Source of the DNA: Psychrobacter sp. DAB_AL43B
Lineage (GTDB): Bacteria > Pseudomonadota > Gammaproteobacteria > Pseudomonadales > Moraxellaceae
Length of the DNA stretch: 64,000 bases
Direction: 5' to 3'
Assembly (NCBI RefSeq): GCF_900168255.1
Contig: NZ_LT799838.1
Coordinates: forward strand, 62,001 to 126,000
Below, piece after piece: positions 1 to 8,989 of the stretch (position 1 is its first letter; every line of letters begins with the position of its first letter). The translations under genes were made by a program, and so were the position numbers. Under the pieces are notes generated by a model. It searched no databases. It saw only the letters and a list, made by a program, of their open reading frames with translations, and had not been told where the DNA came from.

Positions 1-241
1 AAGTATTGATTTAAAAGAAAATTAATTTTTCAAGAAGGGTGTTAGGAACAGTTCAAGCAAGGTTTTCTTATGGCTTAGCCCTTATACAAGGCGCTTACCG
101 CTAGATTCTAGCTAACTCTATCGGAACGGTTTAACGCTGCCATAGTTGTGACAAAAAATTAAGCAAAAAGTCATGTAAATAAAACTTGCTATACTCTTAC
201 GATTTTGTAATATGCGTAAGATTAAACATTATTTCATAGTA
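1..241. other. Intergenic leader before DUF4105 gene
   Basis: No gene is visible. The stretch 70-130 weakly resembles the tail of the 107-bp dispersed repeat described at 37653 (a GCTTAGCC block, then TAGCTA, CTCTA and GGAACGGT), so it may be a strongly decayed third copy; this is tentative. A TATACT box near 190-195 could be the -10 of a promoter for the gene at 293, but no good -35 is present. Confidence 0.3.
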
Positions 242-295
242 TTTGAATGAATATTTATAATAAGTTTGAATGAATATTTATAATAAATTTGAATG
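242..295. repeat. 23-bp tandem repeat, 2.3 copies
   Basis: The unit runs from TTTGAATGAATATT through TATAATAAG. Copies begin at 242, 265 and 288, and the third is cut off after TTTGAATG. Each copy contributes an ATG (247, 270, 293). Because 23 is not a multiple of 3, the three ATGs lie in different frames; only 293 opens the signal-peptide frame. The repeat occupies the place of a ribosome binding site. Confidence 0.85.
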
Positions 296-2323
296 CAAAA
301 AATATTTTTGTGCGTGGTTTTTTTTGCTGTCTCTACTGCTTATGCAGCCGAAATCTATAACGTAGATTCGGTGGTGACTGAAGAAGAAGACAGTAATCCA
401 TTTATTAATAATGAAACTGCTGAAATGCCCGTGCTTGTTAGTGGACTCGATACTTCGCCAGCAGAAGAGCATGGCGTACAACCGCTTAATGATAAAGATA
501 CACTTGAGCCAAAACGAAAGCATAATAAAGACCTAGCTATCGCTCCCGAAAAGCTAAAAGCATTGGCTAAGCAGGCTAAGCAGGCTCAGTGGTAACATTT
601 ATTATTCTATAAAAATGGCAAAGCTGAAGTTATTTCACCAAATTTCTATTTAACCAACCCAAAATCACGCTCAAAACGCAACTTCGATCCTTATGCAGAG
701 CTGATGGCAACGATAGAGCAGGCAAGTAACGAGAGCGTTGTCTGCAAATATCCAGCCAGATATTTATGGCTCAATCACCATTTACCTGAATTGAATATCA
801 GTTTCAAAAACTGCGCACAGTTGCCAGATCCAACCCAAGAAATAAGCCTCATCTTAGTCAGTAATTACTTAAAAAATCCCACCTCTTCGTTCGGTCATGT
901 ATTGGTCAAAACCAGTATGCCAACAGACGATAAAGACAGTACTATTAAAGAAGTGAGAGAGCTTTCAAGCGAGAATTTGCTCAATAACCCCTATAACTTT
1001 GGCGCGCGTATTCCAGCCAATGAAAATGGTGCAATGTATGCTATCAAAGGGCTTTTTGGACTGTATGATGCTGGATTTTCGGAGACAGAGTTTTTTAAAC
1101 AAGATGCTGTGTACTCTAAGAATGAGCAACGAGATATGTGGGAGTATGTCCTCAATCTTGAAGCGTTTGAAACGCAGTTATTGAACTACCATTTATACGA
1201 AGCAAAATTAGCCCGATTTGATTATTACTTCATCAAGCAAAATTGTGGCTATCGTTCAGGCGAGATATTAGAGTTGATTAGCGATGTAAAAACGACTGAG
1301 CGTATAGGCCCGTGGTACGCACCAGATTATGTGTTTGACCAGTTGTTAGAACACGATAATGGCACAGAGCCATTAGTAGCTTCGGTACGTTATTTACCTT
1401 CTGAGCAAACGCAGCTGCGAGAGAAGTTTGTACAACTGTCCAAGCCAATACAAAGTATTATTAATGGGATCATTATTACAGAGGATACCACTTCGCTTGC
1501 CACTTTGAATGCCGATGATAGAGCGCTTGCACTGGATTTTTTGATTTTGCATCGCACCTATCAAATATCACAAGAGCATACGCCACATCAGCAAGCATTA
1601 AAAAATGAATTGTTGAGTCAACGTTTTACGCTACCAGCCAGTAACCGTTTAGCTAAGCTGGTTGTGCCTAATAAAGCGTCACCCGCATTGAGTAGTAAAA
1701 CCACGCAAACTAAAGTGATTTTATATGATGACAAAGCGGAGGTAGGGCTATCACTATTTGTGAAAGATCCGCTCAACGCTTACACTGATATTGATAAGCG
1801 GTTTGAAGCAGTACAAGTCTCTTTGGGCTATGATTTTGATGATAGTAAGTGGACGCTGACAGACTTCGTCTTTTTAGACATGCAGCAGATTGAAGACCTT
1901 AGACAACCGTTATCAGGCGAGCCCAAATTATCTTGGCAATTAAAAACAGGTGCTCGCACCGACTTGTTTACAGGTAATCATCACAGCCCTTATGCGCAAG
2001 CTGGCATGGGAGCGGGTGCAAAATTTGGTCAGCACCTACTTGGCTATGGTATGGTAAATGCGACTGTTCACGATCAAGACCGACATGCCGATATCGGTAT
2101 CGAGTTTGGTTTGCGCGCTAAGCGTGACCAACAAAGTGCTGAGTTGTCTTATATTGCTTCTAAACGAGAGGGTCGTGCATCTATTGCCCTCACCAAATTG
2201 ACATTACGTCAACAGTTATCAAAGAATAATGATGCCAGAATCGTAGTGACACATGCCAATAATGCGGCTTTAAGCGATTTAGACAGTTCAGCGGCGAGTC
2301 TCGCTTGGCATCATTACTGGTAA
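293..2323 (+). pseudogene. DUF4105 (Lnb-type) periplasmic protein, interrupted by in-frame TAA
   Basis: One reading frame of 676 codons is interrupted by TAA at 593-595. The first 100 codons give a clear signal peptide (MQKIFLCVVFFAVSTAYA, cleaved before AEI) and an acidic linker ending QAQW. After the stop the same frame continues at once with HLLFYKNGKAEVISPNFYLT, the segment expected to follow that Trp in DUF4105 proteins. It then shows the family blocks: NPTSSFGHVLVK, a GLFGLYDAGFSE loop, and FIKQNCGYRSGEILELI with the conserved Asn-Cys pair. The C-terminal 200 residues look like beta strands of an outer-membrane-type domain. A single C-to-T change (CAA to TAA) would explain the stop. Downstream, an ATG at 704 could start a product of 539 residues without a signal peptide, which would not be exported. 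Either a recent nonsense mutation, a sequencing error or readthrough; I favour the first two. Confidence 0.8.
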
Positions 2324-2362
2324 CACCTTATTAATTACAGCAGCAAGCGAAAAAATGAAATA

Positions 2363-2392
2363 TTGACTTATTATCCCCATATTATGTATTAA
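2363..2392 (+). promoter_or_regulatory. Sigma70-type promoter of cbpA
   Basis: TTGACT (2363-2368) and TATTAA (2387-2392) are separated by 18 bases. They lie 39 bases before the cbpA start, which has an AAGGA ribosome binding site. No heat-shock-type promoter was recognised. Confidence 0.45.
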
Positions 2393-2431
2393 CTGAAGTT
2401 ATTAGAAATAAATACGATAAGGAAAAACAAT

Positions 2432-3415
2432 ATGGCAGAGAAAAACTACTATGACATTTTAGGGGTCAAAAAAGACGCCTCGGACGCAGATATCAAGAAA
2501 AAATATCGTAAGCTCGTTCGTCAATTTCATCCGGATGTTAGTGACGATCCAGATGCTGACAATAAGATTGCTGAGATTAATAACGCTTACGAGACCATCA
2601 GAGATAAAGACAAGCGCGCTGAATATGACGCGATGCTAAACAATCCGTTTGCCGGTCAAGGCGGTGGTTTTGGTGGCAGCTCTAATAGGCAGGCTGGCGG
2701 TGGACAACGCTGGGAAGATATGAAAGGTCAATTTGGTGAAGGCGAAGCCTATGGTGACGGAGGTTTTCGCTTCGATGATATTTTTTCTGCTTTTGGTCGC
2801 GGGGCGCGTGGACAAGCTGGTGGTCAAACGCAGTACGGTGATTTTGGCGCGCAAAATAGCAAAGGTCAAGATCAGCATGCAGAGATTACCGTTGATTTGG
2901 CCTCGGTTTATAGTGGCGACGACTACAGTATCAAGTTAAACGTGCCGGTTCGTCAGCCTAACGGTAGCGTAGAGTATGAGAATAAAACCCTTAAAATTAA
3001 AATTCCTAAAGGCATTACCGATGGCAAGCAAATTCGCCTAGCTGGGCAGGGCGCGGCTGGTAGCGGTAGTGGTAAAAATGGCGATTTATTTTTAAAGGTT
3101 AAGATTCGTCATGCGGCCAACATTCGTGTCGAAGGTGCGGATGTCTATCAAACCGTTAATATAACGCCATGGGAAGCGGCATTGGGTGAGAAAATTAACG
3201 TCAGTACACCAGCAGGTACACTAGGTGTAACGATTCCTAAAAACAGCAAATCAGGCAGCAACTTACGTCTAAAAGGTAAGGGTATCCCAGCCAAGCAAGC
3301 GGGTGATTTATACTTAACCTTAAATATTGTCAATCCTAGTATCAATAGCGAAGCGGAAACCCAAGCTTATGAGGCGTTAAAACAAGCCTTTGCTGATACC
3401 AGTATCGACCGTTAA
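2432..3415 (+). CDS. cbpA: Curved DNA-binding protein / DnaJ-family co-chaperone CbpA
   Basis: A J-domain co-chaperone that stimulates the ATPase of DnaK and in E. coli also binds curved DNA in stationary phase. Residues 1-67 are the J domain with the HPD tripeptide at 33-35. Residues about 70-140 are rich in Gly, Phe and Gln. The C-terminal substrate-binding beta domains follow without the CXXCXGXG zinc-finger repeats of DnaJ, so this is a type II J protein of CbpA type. The length of 327 is slightly above the roughly 306 of E. coli because of the Gly-rich linker. The next gene encodes its known modulator CbpM, 108 bases downstream on the same strand, which supports the name. Confidence 0.93.
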   Translation: MAEKNYYDILGVKKDASDADIKKKYRKLVRQFHPDVSDDPDADNKIAEINNAYETIRDKDKRAEYDAMLNNPFAGQGGGFGGSSNRQAGGGQRWEDMKGQFGEGEAYGDGGFRFDDIFSAFGRGARGQAGGQTQYGDFGAQNSKGQDQHAEITVDLASVYSGDDYSIKLNVPVRQPNGSVEYENKTLKIKIPKGITDGKQIRLAGQGAAGSGSGKNGDLFLKVKIRHAANIRVEGADVYQTVNITPWEAALGEKINVSTPAGTLGVTIPKNSKSGSNLRLKGKGIPAKQAGDLYLTLNIVNPSINSEAETQAYEALKQAFADTSIDR

Positions 3416-3523
3416 ATGAAGTCATTAATAACAGTTATTTATCACCGCAATAAGCAATAAAGAGTACAGATGAATACGATAACGATGAAATGATGAAATA
3501 AAGCGCAAACGAGGATAATAGCT

Positions 3524-3835
3524 ATGAAACATTCGCCTGAATTTACCGACATTATCATGAGCTTAGATGAGCTAGTCTCTGCCTGTGGTCAAGAGCGTCA
3601 ATGGGTTATCGAATTGATTGAAGAAGATATCATTGAGTACGATGTGCCTGAACACGAGCAATTCACTGGTTATCAGCTGACGATCGTGCGCCGTGCTTCA
3701 CGCCTCAGTCGCGACTTTGAAGCCAGCGTCCCTGCTATTGGTTTGATACTTGAGCTATTAGAGGAGGTCGAGCAATTACGCCAACTAAAACATCAGCTAG
3801 ATAGTCAGAAACCTGTCATTGAAGTAGATATCTAG
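3524..3835 (+). CDS. cbpM: Chaperone modulator CbpM
   Basis: A small MerR-like protein of 103 residues. In the CbpA/CbpM pair it binds the J domain and inhibits both the co-chaperone and the DNA-binding activity of CbpA. The N-terminal part (LDELVSACGQERQWVIELIEE) reads as a helix-turn-helix. The C-terminal part (VEQLRQLKHQLDSQ) reads as an amphipathic helix. The ATG is preceded by GAGGAT. Position directly after cbpA is the strongest support. Confidence 0.85.
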   Translation: MKHSPEFTDIIMSLDELVSACGQERQWVIELIEEDIIEYDVPEHEQFTGYQLTIVRRASRLSRDFEASVPAIGLILELLEEVEQLRQLKHQLDSQKPVIEVDI

Positions 3836-3848
3836 CATTTGAAATAGT

Positions 3849-3955
3849 GATACCAAATCTAAAAAATACACTTAGCGGTATCAAACTCGCTTAGCCTACT
3901 AGACGTAGTACTAACACACGTTTCCCTAGCTACTCTAGCTTTTGGGCAGGGTATT
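3849..3955 (+). mobile_element. 107-bp MITE-like dispersed repeat, copy A
   Basis: Colinear with the reverse complement of 37653-37759, with the same length of 107 bases and by eye about 70-75 percent identity. Shared blocks are AAAAAATACA, AACTCGCTTAGCCT, TAGTA and CTAGCTACTCTA. The ends are imperfect inverted repeats: GATACCaaatctAAAAAATA on one side and, read inward from the other, AATACCctgcccAAAAGCTA. No coding capacity. It lies between cbpM and its terminator. Confidence 0.65.
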
Positions 3956-3981
3956 AGATAAATAGCAAAACGTAGACAATA

Positions 3982-4007
3982 AAAAAGAGCCCTGATGGGC
4001 TCTTTTT
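3982..4007. terminator. Bidirectional intrinsic terminator between cbpM and sstT
   Basis: Stem AAAAAGAGCCC / GGGCTCTTTTT with a TGAT loop. A- and T-runs on both sides allow it to serve the convergent cbpM and sstT transcripts. Confidence 0.85.
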
Positions 4008-4044
4008 GTCTGAAAAAAATATCTTATAAATGTCTTATAAAAGA

Positions 4045-5247
4045 TTAACGCGCATATTTTGGATCAGCAGCAGCGGTAAATAACACGTCTGTTGACGAGT
4101 TCAAAGCTGTTTCTGCCGAGTCTTGTATGACGCCGATGATAAAGCCAATGGCAACTACTTGCATGGCGATGTCGTTTGGGATACTAAATAAACTGGCAGC
4201 AAGCGGAATCAGCAGCAATGAACCACCAGCGACACCCGACGCACCGCAAGCACTAATCGTTGCCACCAAACTCAATAACAGCGCTGATGCAAACGTCACT
4301 TCGATACCGAGCGTATGAGCAGCAGCAAGGGTTAAGACGTTAATAGTAATCGCTGCCCCCGCCATATTAATGGTTGCACCCAAGGGAATGGTCACTGAAT
4401 AAGTGTCTTCGTGTAGACCTAATTTGCGTGCAAGATTCATGTTGACCGGAATGTTAGCCGCTGAACTGCGAGTAAAGAATGCGGTAATGCCTGACTCACG
4501 TAGGCAAATGAAAACCAGTGGATAAGGATTCTTACCCGTCTTAACAAGGACAATGAGTGGGTTGACCACCAACGCTATAAATAACATACAGCCGACCAGC
4601 ACCATCAAGATACGGGCATAACCTGCCAAAGCGGCAAAACCTGTCTCAGCAACTGTATTGGCAACCAAGCCCAAAATACCGAAAGGCGCTAAGGCAATGA
4701 CCCATTTTACCACTTGTGAGATGGCATCAGAAAAATCACTGACCACGGTACGAGCGGTATCACTGGCTTGACGCAGTGCAAAACCAATGATGATTGCCCA
4801 CGCTAAAATACCAATATAATTGGCTTCAGCGATCGCACCGACGGGGTTCGCTACTAGACTTAGCAGAAGGTTGGTCAACACTTCTTTGAGGTTGGCCGGT
4901 GGAACTTGCTCAATAACCGCATTGATTAAGACCAACTTTGTTGGAAATAAGAAGCTTGCACCTACGGCAGTCAGTGCAGCCAAAAAGGTGCCAAACATAT
5001 ACATAATCAGCACTGGTTTGACAAAAACTTCATTGCCACTGCGGTGTTGGCTAATGGCTGCCATGACCAAGATAAATACCAAAATTGGGGCAACAGCTTT
5101 TAGGGCCCCAACAAATAGCGTTCCTAATAATCCTAAGGCAATACCAACACTTGGTGCTAACCAACCAATCAACACGCCTAATATTAAACCGATAATAATG
5201 AGCGGCACCAGCCCTATACGCTGGTACATCGCAATCAATGAACGCAT
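4045..5247 (-). CDS. sstT: Sodium/serine-threonine symporter SstT
   Basis: An inner-membrane carrier of the dicarboxylate/amino acid:cation symporter family that imports serine and threonine with sodium. At 400 residues it follows E. coli SstT closely from end to end: [18 protein letters not shown] near residue 40, the re-entrant-loop signature [14 protein letters not shown], the [13 protein letters not shown] block, [18 protein letters not shown], and the terminal [19 protein letters not shown]. Eight or more hydrophobic segments are visible. Monocistronic, convergent with cbpM, with no RNA control element recognised upstream. Confidence 0.95.
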   Translation of the reverse strand: MRSLIAMYQRIGLVPLIIIGLILGVLIGWLAPSVGIALGLLGTLFVGALKAVAPILVFILVMAAISQHRSGNEVFVKPVLIMYMFGTFLAALTAVGASFLFPTKLVLINAVIEQVPPANLKEVLTNLLLSLVANPVGAIAEANYIGILAWAIIIGFALRQASDTARTVVSDFSDAISQVVKWVIALAPFGILGLVANTVAETGFAALAGYARILMVLVGCMLFIALVVNPLIVLVKTGKNPYPLVFICLRESGITAFFTRSSAANIPVNMNLARKLGLHEDTYSVTIPLGATINMAGAAITINVLTLAAAHTLGIEVTFASALLLSLVATISACGASGVAGGSLLLIPLAASLFSIPNDIAMQVVAIGFIIGVIQDSAETALNSSTDVLFTAAADPKYAR

Positions 5248-5442
5248 CTATACACCCTCGACTTAGTCAATAAATAAGAAAATTATAACGAAAACGGAAA
5301 ATTAATCGAAGGATGGTAGCATTTTTTCAGATAAGCGCCTACCTTTAACCCACACCTGAATGGGCTTATGGGGCTAAGAGGGAGGCGTCGTATAAGGAAA
5401 ATAGGAAGGTTTTTATCATGAAAAATAAAGAGGTTTGTTGCA

Positions 5443-5943
5443 TTAAACTTTGAAATGGGTCAGCTCATAGTCTAATTGTTGATAGCTTTTATACTTATGA
5501 CGACCTTCTTGCATGCTAGTTTCGTCAGGTTTTATCAGCTCAAGTACCCGAGTAGGTTGAGCATTATTGGTTGCTGCCATAAAGGTGTTCACGGGATGTA
5601 TCGTGGTATTAAGTACGATGCCTTTGAAGTCGGCTGGCATATAGCTGCCAAGCAACACTGGTGCTAATGCTTTATTATTAATATCAGCATTAGAAAAACC
5701 AGTATTAGTCACATTAGTATTAGCAACATCAGTATCAGCGCCTAAGAGGCATTGATGTGGTATAAAGCTAGTTGCCTCTTGTGCCCATAATGCCTTATCA
5801 AGCGTCGACAGCAATTCATCATCGTCGATAAGAATCAACAAGGACTGATTGCTTTTATTGAGCGCCGTTTGGGTGAGCTGACAAATAAAGCCCAAGAAAT
5901 CTTGGGCTTTACTCTCAGTTAATACATAAAAGCTAACTTTCAT
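5443..5943 (-). CDS. holC: DNA polymerase III chi subunit
   Basis: Part of the clamp-loader complex, where chi links polymerase III holoenzyme to SSB through psi. The N-terminus (KVSFYVLTESKAQDFLGFICQLTQTAL) and the central DDELLSTLDKALWAQEATSFIPHQ segment match the HolC fold. At 166 residues it is about 20 longer than E. coli chi; the excess is an Asn/Thr/Ala-rich stretch near residues 85-105. It sits 36 bases downstream of pepA on the same strand, the usual pepA-holC arrangement. Confidence 0.85.
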   Translation of the reverse strand: MKVSFYVLTESKAQDFLGFICQLTQTALNKSNQSLLILIDDDELLSTLDKALWAQEATSFIPHQCLLGADTDVANTNVTNTGFSNADINNKALAPVLLGSYMPADFKGIVLNTTIHPVNTFMAATNNAQPTRVLELIKPDETSMQEGRHKYKSYQQLDYELTHFKV

Positions 5944-5979
5944 AGACTGAGTTTCATTGATTGGTTATTCATCAATATA

Positions 5980-7674
5980 TTATGCCATATTTGCATGGTT
6001 TTTTAGGTATTGCATGAATAATGGCACTGGACGACCAGTCGCTGCTTTGTCTTGACCTGAAATCCATGCCGTACCAGCAATGTCTAAATGCGCCCATGCT
6101 TGACCTTCTTCTATAAAGCGCGATAAGAAACAGGCAGCAGTCACAGCGCCAGCACCTTTACCACCGATATTTTGTATATCAGCGATAGGCGAGTCAATCT
6201 GCGCTTGATACTCGTCATCCATCGGCATATGCCAGATAAGATCACCAGATAAATGACTGGCGTTTTCTAAGTCAAACAACACATCTTCGTCATTACTAAA
6301 GACCGCTGAGCGGACGTGACCCAATGCAACCACACAAGCACCGGTCAAGGTTGCGACATCGATGATGGCTTTTGGCTGATAATACTTTTGTACGTAGCAC
6401 AAGGTATCGCACAATACTAAACGACCTTCAGCGTCGGTATTTAGGATTTCAACTGACTTACCGTTCATTGCTCTGATAATATCGCCTGGACGCGTTGCCT
6501 CGCCTGATGGCATATTTTCAGCACAAGCTAGCGCACCGACGACGTTAATGGGTAGGCGCGCTTCACATAGTGCTTTTAGGGTACCGAGTACCGCAGCAGA
6601 GCCACCCATATCAAATTTCATCTCATCCATCGCCGCACCCGGTTTGATTGAGATACCACCTGAATCGAAGGTAACACCTTTACCGACAAGCACGATAGGC
6701 GCATCATCATTTGCAGCAGGGGCATTATTAGTTTGAGCACTGTCTTCGCTATTTTGTTCAGATTTTTTAGCGGCTTTCTTGCTAGCAGATTTGGTTGGTA
6801 ATTTATCAGCCAACGCTTTTAGACCACCAGCCACTTTTGCGCTGTTGGTAGTGGCTTTGCTAGTATCGCCATCAGCATTGACACTAAAATTAGACTGACC
6901 ACGATATTCCATTAGTACAAGTTTGCCTTCTTTGGTAGAGCCTTGCGCGACCGATAAGAAGCAGTTCATACCCAGTGCAGACATCTCTTTCTCACCTAAT
7001 ACGGTGACTTTTAATAGGTCAGGATAAGTGGCTGCCAATTCCTGTGCTTGCTCAGCCATATAAGCTGGGAAACAAATATTGCCCGGCTCATTGGCGACAT
7101 CACGGGTCAAGCTTTGACCAGTAAAGACCGCTTGTGCAAAGTCTAATGACTCTTCTAAAGACGGCTCTGCCAATAAGTAGATGTCCGTTAAAACAGGCGT
7201 TTGCTGCTCAGATTTGTACTTGTCAAAACGATAGCTTGCTGCCAGCAGACTTAAGGAAAATTGACCAAACTGGTTTTCTTCTAACGCATCACCCAAGGCC
7301 ACAGTGATAGAGTCAACACGCTTTTGGGTGCTCTTATAAATGGTATTAGCAATTTTTTCTAGGACGCTATGACGCAATTTATCAATATTACCCACACCGA
7401 CCAATAACAGCTGTACTGGATTTTCTTTGGTGGTTTTTTTATCGCCAGCCAGCGCATAGTCAGCTACGGTTTCACAAGCTTTACCATTAAAGTGCGACAC
7501 TTCAATCAATTGCTCAATACGGGTTTGATAGTCGCTCAATACCGACTCAGCTAAGATATTTTTTTTATCATCGATTAAGACGACGAGGCAGGCGGCGTCT
7601 TTACTTTTGGCTTCTTTTTTAAGAATTTTTTGTGTATGGGTTTTTGGTAGAGTTTGCGTTAATTTAATATTCAT
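5980..7674 (-). CDS. pepA: Leucyl aminopeptidase PepA (M17)
   Basis: A cytosolic two-metal aminopeptidase that releases N-terminal residues from peptides; in E. coli it also acts in Xer recombination and pyrimidine regulation. The catalytic domain shows GKGVTFDSGG (331-340) and the M17 signature NTDAEGRL (412-419). Start at ATG 7674 with AAGGA upstream. At 564 residues it is about 60 longer than E. coli PepA. The excess is a low-complexity Ala/Lys/Ser/Asn insert at residues about 260-325, exactly at the junction of the N-terminal and catalytic domains. Divergent from lptF as in many gammaproteobacteria, but here one extra gene lies between. Confidence 0.95.
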   Translation of the reverse strand: MNIKLTQTLPKTHTQKILKKEAKSKDAACLVVLIDDKKNILAESVLSDYQTRIEQLIEVSHFNGKACETVADYALAGDKKTTKENPVQLLLVGVGNIDKLRHSVLEKIANTIYKSTQKRVDSITVALGDALEENQFGQFSLSLLAASYRFDKYKSEQQTPVLTDIYLLAEPSLEESLDFAQAVFTGQSLTRDVANEPGNICFPAYMAEQAQELAATYPDLLKVTVLGEKEMSALGMNCFLSVAQGSTKEGKLVLMEYRGQSNFSVNADGDTSKATTNSAKVAGGLKALADKLPTKSASKKAAKKSEQNSEDSAQTNNAPAANDDAPIVLVGKGVTFDSGGISIKPGAAMDEMKFDMGGSAAVLGTLKALCEARLPINVVGALACAENMPSGEATRPGDIIRAMNGKSVEILNTDAEGRLVLCDTLCYVQKYYQPKAIIDVATLTGACVVALGHVRSAVFSNDEDVLFDLENASHLSGDLIWHMPMDDEYQAQIDSPIADIQNIGGKGAGAVTAACFLSRFIEEGQAWAHLDIAGTAWISGQDKAATGRPVPLFMQYLKNHANMA

Positions 7675-7909
7675 ATATTGTTATCCTTATTAGATGAATG
7701 CATTATTTTAAAAGCGTGAATACAGTAAGGTATTAAATTTAAACTGCTAACGTGTTTGAATCGATATTGTGTTTAAGCTGCTACCTATCTTAAATAGGCA
7801 CGCCTATCAAGCAAGCGTAGTAGTGTAGCATATCAGCGTACAGTACGCAGTTAGCAAGGGTTAGGTAATGTTTCTGAAGCTATTTCCTGCATTATATTAG
7901 CATCTACCG

Positions 7910-8509
7910 TTAGCCATTAATTAATTTATCAGTCGCTACTAGAGCGGCAAATCTATCCTGAAGCGCTGCCATTGCACTATCATGCACAGTGCTTGCCTTT
8001 ATAACTTGCCCTGTCACGCTAGGCAGGTCGCGAGTGGCACAAGCATCATGACATACAAAATTCTGGAAACCTAAGTCAAACGCTGCTCTAACGCTTGAAC
8101 TGACGCACATATGACTCATAAAACCGGCAAAAATAATCTGCTGTTTGTCAGTAGATTCTATAAGCTCTTGTAGCTCGGTATCATAAAAGGCATTAGGGTG
8201 CATTTTGGTGATGATTTTTTCATCGTTCATTGGCTGTAAGCTATCAACAATGGCAACATTAGCAGAGGATGGATCAAAAATTTGCTCATTGCCGTGATGA
8301 GCGATGTGAAAAATAGGGATGTCTTGCTGACGGGCTTTATCAAGGAGTAGGCGTGCGTTTTCAATAGCTTTAGTACCTGCTTGTCCTAAAGGCATTGCAC
8401 CATCAACGTATTCGTTTTGATAGTCGATAAGGACGATTACGCAATTTGACCAATCAAGCGTATCAAATTTACCACCAGCGAGTTCGAGTAAGGTAGAAGG
8501 CGTAGACAT
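7910..8509 (-). CDS. Cysteine hydrolase, isochorismatase-like family
   Basis: The 199-residue protein has the alpha/beta fold and triad of isochorismatase/nicotinamidase-type hydrolases: D29 in VIVLIDYQNEY, K102 in TKMHPNAF and C135 in GFMSHMCVSSSVRAA. The substrate cannot be told from sequence; the cis-peptide-type motif (FAGFMSHMC) is typical of the general family. I chose ATG 8509 because GGAG lies just upstream. An upstream in-frame extension to 8614 has no ribosome binding site and a YSYSYR low-complexity stretch. It stands alone between pepA and lptF. Confidence 0.82.
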   Translation of the reverse strand: MSTPSTLLELAGGKFDTLDWSNCVIVLIDYQNEYVDGAMPLGQAGTKAIENARLLLDKARQQDIPIFHIAHHGNEQIFDPSSANVAIVDSLQPMNDEKIITKMHPNAFYDTELQELIESTDKQQIIFAGFMSHMCVSSSVRAAFDLGFQNFVCHDACATRDLPSVTGQVIKASTVHDSAMAALQDRFAALVATDKLING

Positions 8510-8989
8510 GGTGTGCTCCGTTATGCGGTATGAATATGAATATGAATTCTGAGGCTTTATCAGTCTAGCAATTAATATGGCAGATGCACGGGCAATGATA
8601 CGAACGACAAACAAACTTTTCTAAACGCAATATAGCAAAAACTTTATTTAAGAAGCTTGCTTAACCTAATGCTGTTTTATGCTTTATTGTCTCTTTATCC
8701 TTTCTTTAATGTAGCTACCATCAGTCCATATTACTACGCCATCAGCAAGATCGACGCAATGTTTCCAAACACATTTTACGGTCATTTTTTAGCAAAATAT
8801 GCTAGGATTAGCGGTTATCTTTATCGTTAATATTTATAGTAGGGTATCGCTAATAAGTGACTCAGTTCTTAAACGACTAAGCCATTAAATTGCTTTTACG
8901 CCTGTTCGAATATCTGACTGAGCAGCGCTGCGTCTATAATACTTAGCTGTCGCGCTAGCATTTATCAATCATCTGTCAATAAGCCGGTG
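8510..8989. other. Intergenic region upstream of lptF
   Basis: About 480 bases between the divergent hydrolase and lptF genes. No ORF, repeat or RNA gene was recognised. Presumably it holds the promoter of the lptFG operon (AT-rich stretch around 8790-8850), but I could not fix -35 and -10 boxes. Confidence 0.3.

Noticed and set aside
5326..5420. Another member of the 107-bp repeat family near holC
   Set aside because: Only short scattered matches with the 70-130 region were visible; too weak to call a repeat by eye.
8510..8614. N-terminal extension of the cysteine hydrolase
   Set aside because: It contains a YSYSYR low-complexity run and has no ribosome binding site, while ATG 8509 has GGAG.
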